Positions 1 to 10,400 of a DNA stretch of 64,000 nt are shown here, piece by piece. The notes below the pieces were generated by a model. That model did not search any database and was not told the origin of the DNA. It saw only the letters and a list, made by a program, of their open reading frames with translations. Made by a program: the position numbers and the translations under genes. Source of the DNA: Adiantum capillus-veneris (Eukaryota > Streptophyta > Polypodiopsida > Polypodiales > Pteridaceae); the NCBI GenBank assembly GCA_014529385.2, contig CM043963.1, positions 95,430,412-95,494,411 of the forward strand, written 5' to 3'. Position 1 is the stretch's first letter. Each line of letters opens with the position of its first letter.

Positions 1-654
1 GCCTTTTGTCATTGCCCAAGTAAACGTTGTGGCAATTGCACCTGGCGGCATCCTGTACTTCTGTGGCCTTTTAGTGCACATGTGAAAGTACTGGTTGTAC
101 AATTGGCTCATAATTGCCACCTTTGGGTTGGCAATGTCTTCAAAAGTCTAATTCGCCTTTTTCTCCTTGTACACCTTGACTTCATCCCTTCTTTTTGTTA
201 CACTGTCCCCCTCATTGGAGAGGTCGAGTGCATGGGCTACAACCTGCTCCGTGATTATGATCTCTGTGTCTGGTCTGCCTTGTAAATCTGTCACCTTGGC
301 TACTCCATCCTCCTTGATGCTTGTTACAAACTCCCATACTCTTTTGATATCCACCCCTGCTGGTATTGCTTCGAAGTAGTTATGGAGGTCAATTTTCTCC
401 AAGTAGCCGGCCATTTTGCTTCATACAAATTCATTGAGCTCTCTTGGCAGCATTGGTAGTTCTATTGCATTGCCTTCATTGTCTTTGAACACTCCCTGGT
501 AGATCTTTAGGTCGTTTGACTCTAACAGATCTGCTTGTATCCAGGTGCTAGTGGGCTTTAGTGTTCCCTCTGGAATAACAAAAGGTTCCACCTCGTCCAG
601 ATAATCTTTGATTTTCATTCTTTTCTTCTTTGCCGGTGACTTCGAGGCTGCCAT
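1..654 (-). pseudogene. ORF X, N-terminal part (left gypsy copy), runs off the window
   Basis: The reading frame starts at 654 and stays in one frame to about 148, with in-frame stops near 418-420 and 145-147; the rest lies beyond base 1. I do not recognise the family. It is homologous by eye to ORF X of element B (27350 on) and of the third copy (38674 down): here GVDIKRVWEFVTSIKEDG, in B GVDFQKAYELLSAIKEDG, each followed by a similar stretch ending in AL.L..EG. The start is lysine-rich (MAASKSPAKKKRMKIKDYL). No signal peptide or membrane segment is visible. It lies downstream of integrase, the second protease, the LTR-like promoter and the palindrome array, the position of the env-like ORF in Athila elements. 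Role unknown; a structural or env-position accessory protein is an inference. Confidence 0.6.
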
Positions 655-819
655 AGATCCTGTTGCACTCAGAAGTCCAGAGTTAGCGTTTTTTCCATAT
701 TAGCTGCGAAACTGAGTTTTACTTATCCAAATGTCTTGAAAATTGAAATTACAGCCTAAAAGGAACTTGTGAAGCTGTGCATGTGCTCACAATGCAAATC
801 TGGCCAAAAATTTCCATCT

Positions 820-1699
820 AGACATCCTACGCGTAGGATGTCTTTTTCATCGGAATTGGTTCATACTTGACATGCAGGTAGTGTAAGGCTCATGGAACAT
901 GGCTATATGCTTGGATTTGAATTTAGCTATCAAAAAGTGGATTTTTTGAGCTGATTCAGGCTTTAAGTGACAATTTGGGTGGAATGTCCATCATAGGTAA
1001 CAATTGACGTCCAAATGGGTTGAAAATTGGTATATGGGCTCATTGCACCATGGTATTGGCTCCCATGATGTCATTCTTTGCACAGAAGGCTAAATTTATG
1101 CTGGAGACATCCTACGCGTAGGATGTGTTTTTCATCAAAATGACATGAAACTTGTTCTGTGGGTTGTCCTTGGCCTATGGAGCATGGCCATGTTCTTGGA
1201 TTTGAATTTGGACATGATGTGATGCTTGTAGGGCTCTGTGAGGTGTTTTAGGGCTCAAAAAGTGTATCTTGAAGGTGTTGGGGGTCAAAAGTGATTAGAA
1301 TGGCTTCAAACTTGACATATGGGCTCTTGATGATGAGGTAATTGGATCTGGAATGATAAAACATCCCTTGTATGCCAAAAAGGTCAATTAGACATCCTAC
1401 GCGTAGGATGTCTATTTCATCATTTTTTCTCCCTGACCACACAGATTGTTTGCTGATGTGTTGGTGAATGTGTTGTGCAAGTTTCATGGGATTTGGACAA
1501 GATTTGGTAGGTCTTTGGCCCATTATTGCCTCTATGCCGTAACTTTGCGTTTTTCCATGCATACGAGGTCAAACTTGGTCCAAATGTGATGAAACTTGGT
1601 GTATGGCTTGTAAATGTCATTCAGAACATGTGCATGATAAAAAAATGTTGGTGTCTGTGCCAAAAAGTGCCCTTAAGACATCCTACACGTAGGATGTCT
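820..1699. repeat. Array of four spaced palindromes, 285-bp period (left copy)
   Basis: Four near-identical 22-bp palindromes start at 821, 1106, 1391 and 1677, spacings 285, 285 and 286. Each has arm GACATCCTACG followed by its reverse complement. The first extends to 24 bp (820-843) and the third to 26 bp (1389-1414). The second is perfect over 1107-1126, with its outermost pair broken. The fourth has a single central change (ACGT). The spacers are only weakly alike, although phrases such as CTTGGATTTGAATTT recur, so this looks like an old tandem repeat in which only the palindromes stayed conserved. It sits between the LTR-like promoter and ORF X of the minus-strand element. Confidence 0.93.
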
Positions 1700-2507
1700 C
1701 CTGGTGATTTTTTCAGTGCTAGTGCTCCCATTGCTTGCCCTTTGCTCCCCTAAGTCCCTTTTGAGCCTAATTTCAACAAAAAAGTCAAATGGATAGAGTA
1801 TAACTCCCTGTGTGGACTTCAGAGCCTCCGAGCCGTTTTCTGACTTTTGGAGTGCTTTTGGCGATGAAATTTCTCGATGTTGGTCTCCATAGCTTCCCGA
1901 TCCCTTGGGGATCCTTGCCGTATGGTTTTTGTCGACTTTGGCTTCATCGGAGCTCCATTTGGCAATTTGTCGCTCTAGAAGCCGTGGTTGCGTTTACATA
2001 CATTTGATGATTTGTGGTGGTCTACCACCATAGGACTTGGTTGTTGATGGTCTAGGAAAGCCGCTCGTGAAGTTTGGTGGCAAACAGACTTGCGGTTTGG
2101 CCGCAAGTGCATTTTGACTCTTTGTGTGTTTGATGCCGTTTCTGAGTTTTAGTGCCGCTTCGGGTCACTTTTTGGTCATTCGGGTCATATAGACTTGTCG
2201 AGCATGTCGATATGCTCCTACCCATGAATTTTGGTAGCATTTGGTCGCCGTTTCGCCGATTTCCCATTTGGTGGCCTCTTGCGGGTTTCTGGGAATTAGG
2301 GTTTTTCCCGATGGTTTCCCACTGCCTTTGGCTATCCAGGACTCGTCTCCTAAACTAGGGTAAGCTGCCGATGAAGTCTTGTTGCTTTCAGGTTAGCCGT
2401 TAGGCCGCCGTCTCTACCTGTAGGTCTCTACCGCTCGCTTTGTGTGTGACCCCTACGCCAGTTTTCGATACATAACGACAAACATGCGCGAAAAGCTCAA
2501 GGTGGTG
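1700..2507 (-). other. Untranslated leader between promoter and palindrome array (left copy)
   Basis: No ORF here has a recognisable family. On the minus strand it follows a splice-donor-like site and precedes the palindrome array. A short stretch near 1790-1840 resembles one in the matching leader of element B near 26300 (AAACGG.TCG.AGG.T). I see no tRNA-Asp type primer-binding site in it. Confidence 0.45.
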
Positions 2508-2522
2508 AGCCTACCTCTCATG
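2508..2522 (-). promoter_or_regulatory. Candidate 5' splice donor (left copy)
   Basis: The minus strand reads ACATGAGAGGTAGG, aligning with ACATGAGAGGTAAG at 25926 in B and ACATGAGAGGTGAG near 40080 in the third copy. The shared context at the end of three otherwise diverged LTR-like blocks suggests a conserved donor, though this copy has lost the +4 A. Confidence 0.4.
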
Positions 2523-3305
2523 TTTGGAGCTGGTCGGGTAGTTGTGCGCGTCGTAGAAGCTGCTGGAAGGTCGATCCGCTCTAGGTGGCAGAAGCTCTCT
2601 CCACAAGGTCAATAGTGAAAATGAGCTAAAAATGGGGTGAAAATTTCTTATAATGGAGGTCCCCAAACCACTTTTCATGAAATTTGACATGTGCTCCTAT
2701 CTTCTTGCGAGATGTGGTTTAGGCTCAAAAATATCTTGATTTGGACTCCGTTTGCTCTATTTACCAGAAATTTGGCATTTCGGTCAAAACCTGGCCAAAA
2801 CACACTTTTCGCTCCAGTCTCATAATTGCACCCCCACTGTACCATAGGTTGTCCTATAGTCACTGATCATCACCATATTTATTTTTTTTCATTACGACTG
2901 TTTTTCACCTGATTTTTGTATTTTTGAAGTTTTTCTACCGAAAATTAGCAAAATTAAAAGGAAAATAGCAAATCAAACCCAAAAAATCCCCAAAAATCAT
3001 AATAAATCACAAACATCACCGCAACACATTATATACACTCACATGCAATTTTTATGGCCGGATTTCTTCGTTTTACCAATATTTTGCCTGAAAAATGGCT
3101 ATTTCTACTTATATACACACACCTAGGGGCTTGATTTGGCGTTTGGCCCCATATACCTGTAGATTCATGCTGTCTAAGGGCATATGTACTTGGGTTACTC
3201 CAGAAAATTTCACAATCAAACAACAACTCTTAAAGTAGTCGAAAATCATGCCCTTTTTTTGTTGTTTCTGTCATTGGTTCCGCATTTGAGAGTGCCTCTA
3301 GAATG
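2515..3305 (-). repeat. LTR-like promoter block (left copy)
   Basis: On the minus strand this block starts just after a polypurine tract and contains TATATAAG at 3115-3108 preceded by CCCCTAGGTGTGTG. The same CCTAGGTGTGTG context occurs in the third copy near 40685. Near its end is AGAGAGCTTCT, matching AGAGAGCTTTCG in B (25850) and the third copy (40155). It ends at the conserved donor-like site. I read it as U3/R of an LTR or a derived internal promoter. No second identical LTR is in the window, so the exact ends are unproven. Confidence 0.5.
3108..3115 (-). promoter_or_regulatory. TATA box candidate (left copy)
   Basis: TATATAAG on the minus strand, about 600 bp upstream of the donor-like site, inside the LTR-like block and with flanking sequence shared with the third copy. 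Confidence 0.4.
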
Positions 3306-3320
3306 CCTCCCCCCGTCCTA
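3304..3320 (-). other. Polypurine tract (left copy)
   Basis: The minus strand reads GGACGGGGGGAGG. It aligns with CTAGGAGGGGTGGAAGG at 25183-25199 in B and CTAGGAGGGAGGAAG near 40900 in the third copy. All three follow the end of the pol reading region and a TCCGGAG-like block, as expected for the plus-strand primer next to a 3' LTR. Confidence 0.55.
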
Positions 3321-3636
3321 GCCGGAGTCCTCCCGGACGACAAGGTTTCGCCTCGGAGTATGTGCCATGCATAGGTTGAAAAAGTTGTGCTAATGCCTGG
3401 CCGATTAATGTGTCCCTATTTTATGTATACTCGGTCAATGCATGGAAAAATTAATGCGGTGCAAGAGAAGGGAATAAGCAAGATGCTTATTGGCATTCGC
3501 TGTCGAGGTTTTCTGCTTTCTTTGCAAGTAGCAGTTGTAACTCTACTGCTCTCTGTTTAATTGTCTTTTTGGCAAGAGGCAATTGCTTTGTCGACACTGT
3601 TGATGGAGTCGTAGTTGTGTTTAAGGATAGAATTGG

Positions 3637-4206
3637 CTAGGATGTAATGGCTACGGGCTTTATGGCCTTGGCTTTCCATTGGTATTTTGTTGCTGCCAAT
3701 TTTTGTAGATGGTTTGGTACTTTCTTGTTTGCCACTGGTTTGTCTTTTATCGGCATACACATATGTCGGTTTTCACATTTGTCTTTCATCGGCATCCACA
3801 TATGTCGGTTTCCCTTTTTGAATTGCAGTTGTCTGCTTTCCATTGTTGCTTGTACGGCAGGTAGTTCCTTTTGCTTTTGCTTTGGTATCCAAAGGTGAGT
3901 GACATTTGGATTTTGGCTAAGCATTTTCTTTGGGATCCATATCTGTTTTATGACCTTGGTTTGGGGTTGAACCGTCTACTTTGTTGGAATCCATTTGTTA
4001 CATTGTTGTTTTTCCACCATTGCATTTCTATCCTTCCGCATCCATACTTGTTTACCTTGTTTTGGTAGCCTAGATTTTTCCATTGTGGCCGGTGACTTCA
4101 TCTGTCTGTAAGTAGTATGGTTGGCTTTTACCTGATTTTTGGTATCGGGTTTCTTGTTGTTCTTTGATGGCATTTGCGCTTTTGGATTTTTTTCTGGTGA
4201 TTGCAT
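3637..4206 (-). pseudogene. Basic C-terminal tail of pol with W-[IVM]-P-K repeats (left copy)
   Basis: Two consecutive frames (4206-3976 and 3924-3637) encode a lysine/glutamine-rich tail with repeated Trp motifs: VWMRKDR, KWIPTK, LWIPKQK, MWMPMKDK. Element B has the same kind of tail (IWVPKAQ, IQIWVPKT, LVWKKKE) in the same place after protease 2. Function unknown. A basic nucleic-acid-binding tail is plausible, and short W-V-P-K motifs also occur near zinc knuckles of some plant copia Gag proteins. A frameshift separates the two pieces, so this copy is broken. DNA from 3330 to 3637 shows no clear domain. Confidence 0.5.
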
Positions 4207-4302
4207 AGTTTGCAGTTATTCATGATGGTAATGCTGAGCAAAATCTATCATCTCTTGTTCATGTTCGTACTGAATTTTGACCGCCTTTGCTTTCCAATCT
4301 AT

Positions 4303-4629
4303 CTACACATTGTATGCTTTTTTCCAAGGTTGCCCTAGCATCATTGGGTGTTGTGTGCTTTCATCTGTCACCACATAGAATTTGTGTGGATAAATATATT
4401 GATGTATCTGTACATGCAATATAGTCCATCCCAATGTTTTCAATGGGTGTGATGTGCTACTTTCCAGCACTTGGGGAGTAGGATGAAGTTGATCTGTGAC
4501 TTTGAGCTGTTGGTATAATCCGTAAGAGATCAAATTTGCTTGAGCACCCGAATCAAGCAAAGCTGTTGATTCAACTTGATTGTTGCCCACTTTGACCGCA
4601 ATTATTGGCTCCACTGTTTCCTCCTCCAA
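4303..4629 (-). CDS. Second aspartic protease (retropepsin-like) downstream of integrase
   Basis: The 108-aa frame has a retropepsin active-site box, ALLDSGAQANLIS (about residues 24-36), and a C-terminal MMLGQPW box (about residues 96-102) of the ILGxPW/F type, so both ends of the fold are visible. Known retropepsins act as homodimers, one DTG/DSG per subunit, and mature Gag-Pol. In usual Ty3/gypsy order the protease is upstream of RT; here it lies after the integrase C-terminal domain and a charged linker. The same placement is seen in B (24138) and the third copy (41581 down). The catalytic Asp-Ser-Gly is kept here. The start shown is the first Met; the domain is probably part of a longer polyprotein. 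Confidence 0.75.
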   Translation of the reverse strand: MEEETVEPIIAVKVGNNQVESTALLDSGAQANLISYGLYQQLKVTDQLHPTPQVLESSTSHPLKTLGWTILHVQIHQYIYPHKFYVVTDESTQHPMMLGQPWKKAYNV

Positions 4630-4630
4630 C

Positions 4631-4864
4631 TTAGTCAGTCGAATGGCATTGATTCACAATGGTGCTCCACCTTGTTGTTGTTGTCGCAGAAGCCGTCTTT
4701 TTGCAATGCGTTCTTGTGCTTCGGCTTGAGATTCCTCCCGTACTCTCTCTTTTTCCTTCATTCGTTGTTTTCCTTGATGAATTTGTTGGAGCATCTCCTG
4801 TGTGAGTGGTAGATGATACCTCCTCAGTCTCGACATCCACTAATCCAGTTTGGCATTTCTTCAC
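4631..4864 (-). pseudogene. Charged linker between integrase C-terminal domain and protease 2
   Basis: The frame 4836-4654 reads LRRYHLPLTQEMLQQIHQGKQ and continues with a Glu/Arg/Gln-rich helix (about 60 aa). It matches LKKYNLPLTNELLERMHAAKQ at 23890-23950 in B. It joins integrase to protease 2 in both copies and probably forms a coiled or extended spacer. A small frame change separates it from the integrase C-terminal domain. Confidence 0.6.
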
Positions 4865-5012
4865 CTGTTAATGTAGCAAGCTTGACAGCTCCACTTTGTG
4901 ATAGATCACTAATCACAAATGGTCCCATCCCTCGCTTTTTAAGTTTCTTGGCATGTTGCTTCAAGGTATAAACAAGTACGTATTCACCCGTTTTGAACTC
5001 TTTGGTGCGCAC
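4824..5012 (-). CDS. Integrase C-terminal domain (Ty3/gypsy)
   Basis: About 62 aa containing FKTGEYVLVYTLKQH, KKLKKRGMGPFVI and GAVKLATLTGEEMPNWISG. This is the GPF/Y-type SH3-like C-terminal domain that follows the catalytic core in Ty3/gypsy integrases and helps DNA binding. It is separated from the core frame (5034-5873) by about 20 bp and a stop or frame change. B has the same domain at 23730-23900. Confidence 0.75.
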   Translation of the reverse strand: MRTKEFKTGEYVLVYTLKQHAKKLKKRGMGPFVISDLSQSGAVKLATLTGEEMPNWISGCRD

Positions 5013-5033
5013 ATGTTTGTCAAAAATTTCCTT

Positions 5034-6060
5034 TTATCTTATCTTTTTAGCATAGATTGACGCGATAGCCTGTAAGCGGAGTTCATCTAGCTTTTCAAGA
5101 TCATCAATCCTTGAAGAGAGCTCATACCTTGTCCATTCCAAGCTTTCTGCTACTCGTAGAGTTGGGATTAAAAACTCTATGGGTAGTATAGCATGTAGCC
5201 CAAATACCATGTTGTATGGTGTTGTTCCTATTGATGTTTTGTAAGCTACCCTGTATGCCCATAGTGTTGAGTGTAGCTGCTGATCCCAATCTGTTCGTGA
5301 TTCTGACACTATTTTAGTGAGAACCGTGCATAGTGTTTTATTTGTGGCCTCAGCTTGCCCATTGGCCTGCGGATGGTATGGTGCGGATTTCCTATGTATG
5401 ACCATGAATTCCTGTAGCAGATATTCAATGACTTCATTGAGAAAATGTGTGCCACGGTCACTGACAATTTCTATTGGTAACCCGTAACGTACAAAAACAT
5501 TCTCATACAAAAATTGTGTCGTGGTGCGTGCATCAGCATTTTGTGTTGCTTTGGCTTCGACCCATTTTGTGAGATAGTCCGTAGCCACAATGATATATTG
5601 GGTATGGGTGCGATATGCAGGGGGTGATATAGGTCCCACAAAATCAATGCCCCATTTTGCAAATGCTCTTGCTCCCATCATTGGCCATAATGGCATCTCA
5701 TCTCTTTTTATTGGCATCTTGGTACGTTGCCATGCATCACAACGCTTTACAAACTCTTCGGCATCCATGTGCAATGTAGGCCACCAAATTCCTGCGGTTA
5801 AGACAATTTTTGTTGTCTTATCGCCCGAAAAATGGCCTCCACTTATTCCGCTATGTGCATGTTCTAGAATCAAGAGGTATTCGCTTTCACTTGCACAGAT
5901 TCTAAGTTGATTGTCCTTTCCCTGCTTATAGAGTTGATTCCCAATTAACTGAAAGTCACAAGCTTCCAGCTCTATAGCTTTTTCCCGTGCTCTCGTGATG
6001 TTCTCAGGGAATGTCCTGGTGGTTAAGAACTCAATGATATATTGACTCCATGCAGGTGCT
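5034..6060 (-). pseudogene. Ty3/gypsy integrase (zinc-binding and catalytic core), 5' truncated by insertion of element A
   Basis: The long frame 5873-5034 (279 aa) contains the H2C2 zinc-binding region (EHAHSGISGGHFS, then CDAWQRTK where the second Cys is Trp) and a complete DDE core: WGIDFVGPI, VSDRGTHF and the Glu of PQANGQAEATNK. Upstream, 6060-5874 still translates to the conserved linker (PAW.QYIIEFLTTRTFPE, then LIGNQLYKQGK). Coding stops exactly at 6060, where the LTR of element A begins with TGTTAAC. Integrase inserts the retroelement cDNA into host DNA. The H2C2 Cys loss and the interruption make this copy inactive. Confidence 0.85.
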
Positions 6061-6257
6061 TGTTAACCCTCACGGCTCACGGACACCCCATCACCTACGA
6101 CGGACGTGTATTATGTATTTGGTAGAGTCAGGTACCGGGCTTGTCGGACCAATAGGAAAAGGGTAAGAGTGATCGCCGATGAGAGGTGCACTCTAACTGG
6201 GACATTCAAGGGATTAGTTGGCTAAGCATGGGCGCCCAAGTGTGAATGGGGTGAGCT

Positions 6258-6267
6258 CATATAAAAG
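6258..6267 (+). promoter_or_regulatory. TATA box in LTR of element A
   Basis: CATATAAAAG, in the middle of the LTR; it would start transcription about 30 bp downstream and make the R region run to the donor-like site. Confidence 0.5.
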
Positions 6268-6504
6268 TCAACTAAACCTAAAATTCACTCATTCTCTCAT
6301 TTGTGCAATAGAAGAGTGCTCTTGCTCCATCTCCATCTCCATCTTTTTCTTCTTCACCTCCTTGTGTGTGTGTGTGTATGTGAGAGAGAGACAGAGAGTG
6401 CGATCGAGCATTGCGGCGGCACGACGGCGGTGAAGCGGTTGAGCGCGACGTAGCGGCGTCTCCTTCTCCTTCGCGGCAAGGAATCCTCCATGGCAGGAGC
6501 ATAG

Positions 6505-6516
6505 AGCGGTGAGTGG
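6505..6516 (+). promoter_or_regulatory. Candidate 5' splice donor in LTR of element A
   Basis: AGCGGTGAGTGG fits the plant donor consensus (GGTGAGT) and sits downstream of the TATA box, as the GTAAG sites do in the LTRs of B. Splicing is inferred only. Confidence 0.35.
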
Positions 6517-6639
6517 CACACCATTGCCCTCTTTTGAGCTTACTAGTTAAGCTAGTTGTGTGCTTGGAGCCGTCTATGGCTCGCACACAGTGTTAGGCAA
6601 GTCCCTTGCTTCGACAGTGCGGCAAGGAGCGCACATTTT

Positions 6640-6657
6640 TGGCGCCGCTGCCGAGGA
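6640..6657 (+). other. Primer-binding site, tRNA-Asp type (element A)
   Basis: TGGCGCCGCTGCCGAGGA, four bases after the LTR end. The Athila/Tat-type PBS complementary to plant tRNA-Asp is TGGCGCCGTTGCCGGGG, so only a few bases differ. Confidence 0.8.
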
Positions 6658-7450
6658 ATCACCCTGCACTAAGCCCAAGAGGCACTTTGTGCTTCTCCTA
6701 TGAGTTGTTTGTAGTAGGAAAGAAGACGAAGAGGAAGAGGAATGAGTTTTTTTTCTGCAAGTTGTTAATTTCTGTATTGTCTGCAAGTTCTGTGATTTCT
6801 GCATAGTGTTGTGTTTTCTGTTTGCACACAGTCTTTGCACAATTAGTAGTCGTTAGCTTGTTTGCAGTGAATGAATAAGTAGGAAGGCAGTTAGCAATTT
6901 CTGTTTGCACACAGTCTGTACACAGTTTTCTGTCAATAAAAAAATAAAAAAAAAACCAAAAATATTTAAGCGTGAGTGACGGGGGGGCTACACTAAAATT
7001 CTGATCGGGATCGGGATCGGGATCGGGATCATTTCCCCAAGCCCAAGCCTCAGTCTTATGATATATACTAGACTCACTCTTATATATATACCCTACCCCC
7101 TCAAGAGGGAATGAGAGCATGTGGGGCAAGTCCTCCACTCTCCTCCCTTCTCTTCCCACTTGCACCCTTAGACTTTCTAATTTGGGCCTAGTTCCCTACT
7201 AGAAATTGACGGTTTTAGGGATTCCGAAGGCATAAAGTGACCAAATGGAGGTCTCTAAGGCACGGCACGTCCCTCTGACCGAGACGCTCGTTTTGAGCTA
7301 TCATACATTTTATTCTATAGCTGGGTCAGAAAAAAAGGACCAAAAAATCAAAAAAAAATTAAGAAAAGACTTGGGTTGCAAAACACCCAAAAATACTAGG
7401 TGAGCAGCCTTCACGGGCACTCACTGACACTTCTAGGGGATCCAAGTCAT
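6658..7450 (+). other. Leader of element A
   Basis: Non-coding stretch between PBS and gag. It has no spaced palindromes, unlike the leader of B. It holds a small tandem repeat of GGGATC (7003-7030, about 4.7 units) and a TATATATATA stretch near 7080. No other structure seen. Confidence 0.5.
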
Positions 7451-10400
7451 ATGAACCTACGCTCTAGACGAGTGTTAGAGCACGAGCATATTGGTAGTGC
7501 CTCCATTTACGCGGGCACCCATTATTCCTCCACCCTAGGTTCTGGACCTTCGGCCGAGACTCAAGGTAGCGCGACCCAAGATCCTCATATCGCGTCTAGT
7601 GATTCTTCCTTTGACTACGAAGTCATGGAGAGGTATCCTACACCAAACCCTGATAGTTCAAGTCAAGACATGCATGCCATGGGCCCACGGCCCGGGTCCA
7701 GCGTGTTTAGCCGCTTAAAAGAGACCCTTAGTAGAGCTACTCGCTCCGAACATGCGGTTAATGAAATAAATGAAGGGAGTGGGGAAGTAAATTTGTCATT
7801 CATGCCTAAAATAGACCCTATGCTTCTTGAGAGTGTGCATGTGAATGTTCCATCCACTGCACCTCCTGATCCTTTAGGACTATGTCCCTCTGAGGTTCTA
7901 CTACCCGATGGTAGGAGTCTTGCCGAAGTGCAAGAGATCGAACGCTATATGCAAGCAACAAGGGAGAGGGAAATTGAGAACCTACGAAGGCTAGAACAAA
8001 GTCGAGCCCTGAAAGCAAAGGCTCCTATGACAACAATCATGCCATCCAAGCAACCGAGTGCTCCCAAGGTAGCAGTCACGGAGGGGCAAGCGATGGGGAG
8101 CAATAATGCTTCCACTTCGAGGGAAACCTCCAGCATGCCAGGCCTAGATGGGATATTCCTAAATGAAAATTGGGAGTACAACCTACAAGCAGAAGCTTTA
8201 AGTGATCGGTACACAGGACACACCTATCATGTGGGCTGGTTAGATGTTCTACAATCCACATCGGGTGCTACTAGCATAGATGAGCAACAACAGAAAGTCT
8301 GTGATGTCCTCCATAGGATTGTCGAGTTAGAAAGACAGAACACAGGGATCAACATGCCTTCAACAGGCCTAATGAGATTCTTGAAAACGGGAAAGGCCAA
8401 CCAACCAACCCTATCACAAATGGAGACTCCCTCAGTGAGCCCCATTGATCCTCCATATGTTGTTTCGCCAGGGGCCTTAGTACAATCTGAGCCCACAAGT
8501 GGCAGCTTTACCTTCCCAGATCTAGCTCATCTTTCTCTTAATGACACTACGGCTACCATGCATATCCCAGTGGTGAGCATGACAAGAAATACACCATGGA
8601 GTTCATTTGTTAACACTGCGCCGATGCCTAGTAGCACAGTGCCCCCAACTATACCTACATGTATGTATCAATCATGTGCACCTGTCGTACCTCAGCCTCA
8701 TGTAGCTCCTACACCTCCGATTATTCCAAGAGCTTACAATCCACAATGGAATTATCCAAGCTCTTATACAAGTGGAGACATGCCATATCAGGCACCCCCT
8801 ATGCCTAGGGCCCCGCCTGTAAACTTTGGACCACGTCTGATACACCACCATACGAAATTTGGGACCCAAGAGCCGCGCGTATGCCAAGGCCAAGGCCAAC
8901 CCCCATCTCACATGTGGTTCCAGGAGCACATACACCCATTATACCTGCTCAAATAGGAGATTTGGCAGCATTTGCTCAAACTATCGGTCGCTCTATTGCG
9001 GAAAACATGCGTAGTGCACCTGATAGAGAGCCTAGGAGCAAGGCAGTTCAAGTAGCTAAGCTCACACAGAAATTCAGTGGAGACGGAGATGCTAGAAATC
9101 ATATGGAAGTCTTTGAACATGTGTGCGATTCCTTGGAAGAGCACAATGAGCTACATAAGTGTAAGGCTTTGAGTTTGACCCTAAGCGGAAAGGCTGGAGA
9201 TTGGTATAGAACCTTAAGAGTAGAAGAGAAAACGATCTACTCTACTCTTAGGAGACTGTTCTTAAAAGAATACATACGAGAGGGAGTACTTTGGGGTGTA
9301 GCCTCTCAGCTCCAGAAAGCCCAATGAGAAGAAGGTGAATCCGTGAGAGACTTCATTAGTCGCCTAAAGAATTTGAATTCTCGATGCAATCCAAACAAGC
9401 GATTCAACAACAACCAATTTCTCGATAGATTCATTAGGGGACTACGACATGAAAGTATTTATAATGGCCTAGTCATTAGAGGTATCACTACGTGGGAAGC
9501 AGTCACCATGAATGCAATCCAATTGGAGGATAATTTAATGATTGCAGGAGAAAGAGTGTCTGCCGAGCCGAAGTCTAGTAGCTCGCAAGCATCAGGGCAT
9601 GAGCCAATGAAGATAAATCCAATCGTGAAAGAGCAAACGATATCTGAGATGACTTTGGCAAATCTCACCAAGGCCATCCAAGAAAGCCTTAGGGGTAATC
9701 GTGCTCCACAAAACACTCATATGTATCCAAGAAGGGAGCAACAATGGTGCTCAATTTGCTTGGGCCCACATACTACGAGTGAATTCCCTACTTTCAGAGT
9801 AAAGTTTAACAGGACTTGTAACGCGTGTGATAGGTATGGCCATCAAGTGAAGGATTGCCTAATGCTTAAACGCATCATGGAAAATAGACCGCCTATAGCT
9901 TGGGCAGACTCACCTCGAGTTCCTGCATTGATGCCTACCCCACCCATGGAGCAACAGTTGCCATTATAGCACATGGTCCCTAGAACCCAAAATGTGGTCC
10001 AAACCACACCGTTGCCACCTCCAGTGCTAGGACCGCAACCCCCTCATCCAAGAGTTACACCTATGAACCAAATAGGTTGCGAGTCATCTAGTACTTATGT
10101 AGATTGCGAAGAGGACGTAGACTCTAGTATCACCTATGGAGTCGACATGCTTGAGGAGTGTCCCATGTACTATATGGAAGACCATTGGGGACAAATCAAA
10201 CCGGTATATCAAGCTACTGCGCTAGCAGCAAGAGGCCAAAACATTAATAGTTTTGCCAGGAGACCACCTCTTCAGTGCTACGAATGTGGTGGACTACATC
10301 GAGTAGCTGAGTGCCCCATTAGAATGCAAAAGAATGCTGCACTAATGCAAACAAGTCAAGGGAGTGTATTGGCAATGCCAATACTCATTTGTAATCGTTG

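Larger units (their letters stand above)
6061..6635 (+). repeat. 5' LTR of element A
   Basis: It begins TGTTAACCC immediately after the interrupted integrase frame and ends ACA at 6635, four bases before a tRNA-Asp primer-binding site. It has a TATA box at 6258-6267 and a GGTGAGT donor-like site at 6509. Length about 575 bp. I found no second copy in the window, so the 3' LTR is missing or unrecognisable. A TG/GA-rich simple stretch lies at 6364-6400. Confidence 0.7.

Noticed and set aside
820-1699. Reading the regular palindromes as a CRISPR-like array
   Set aside because: Spacers are about 263 bp and related to each other, the context is a plant retroelement leader, and no cas-like gene exists.
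7003-7030. GGGATC tandem repeat as a telomere-like repeat
   Set aside because: The unit differs from plant TTTAGGG and there are only about 4.7 copies.
7400-7450. Gag start of element A at 7400
   Set aside because: Possible, but the shared MNLR start with element B favours 7451.
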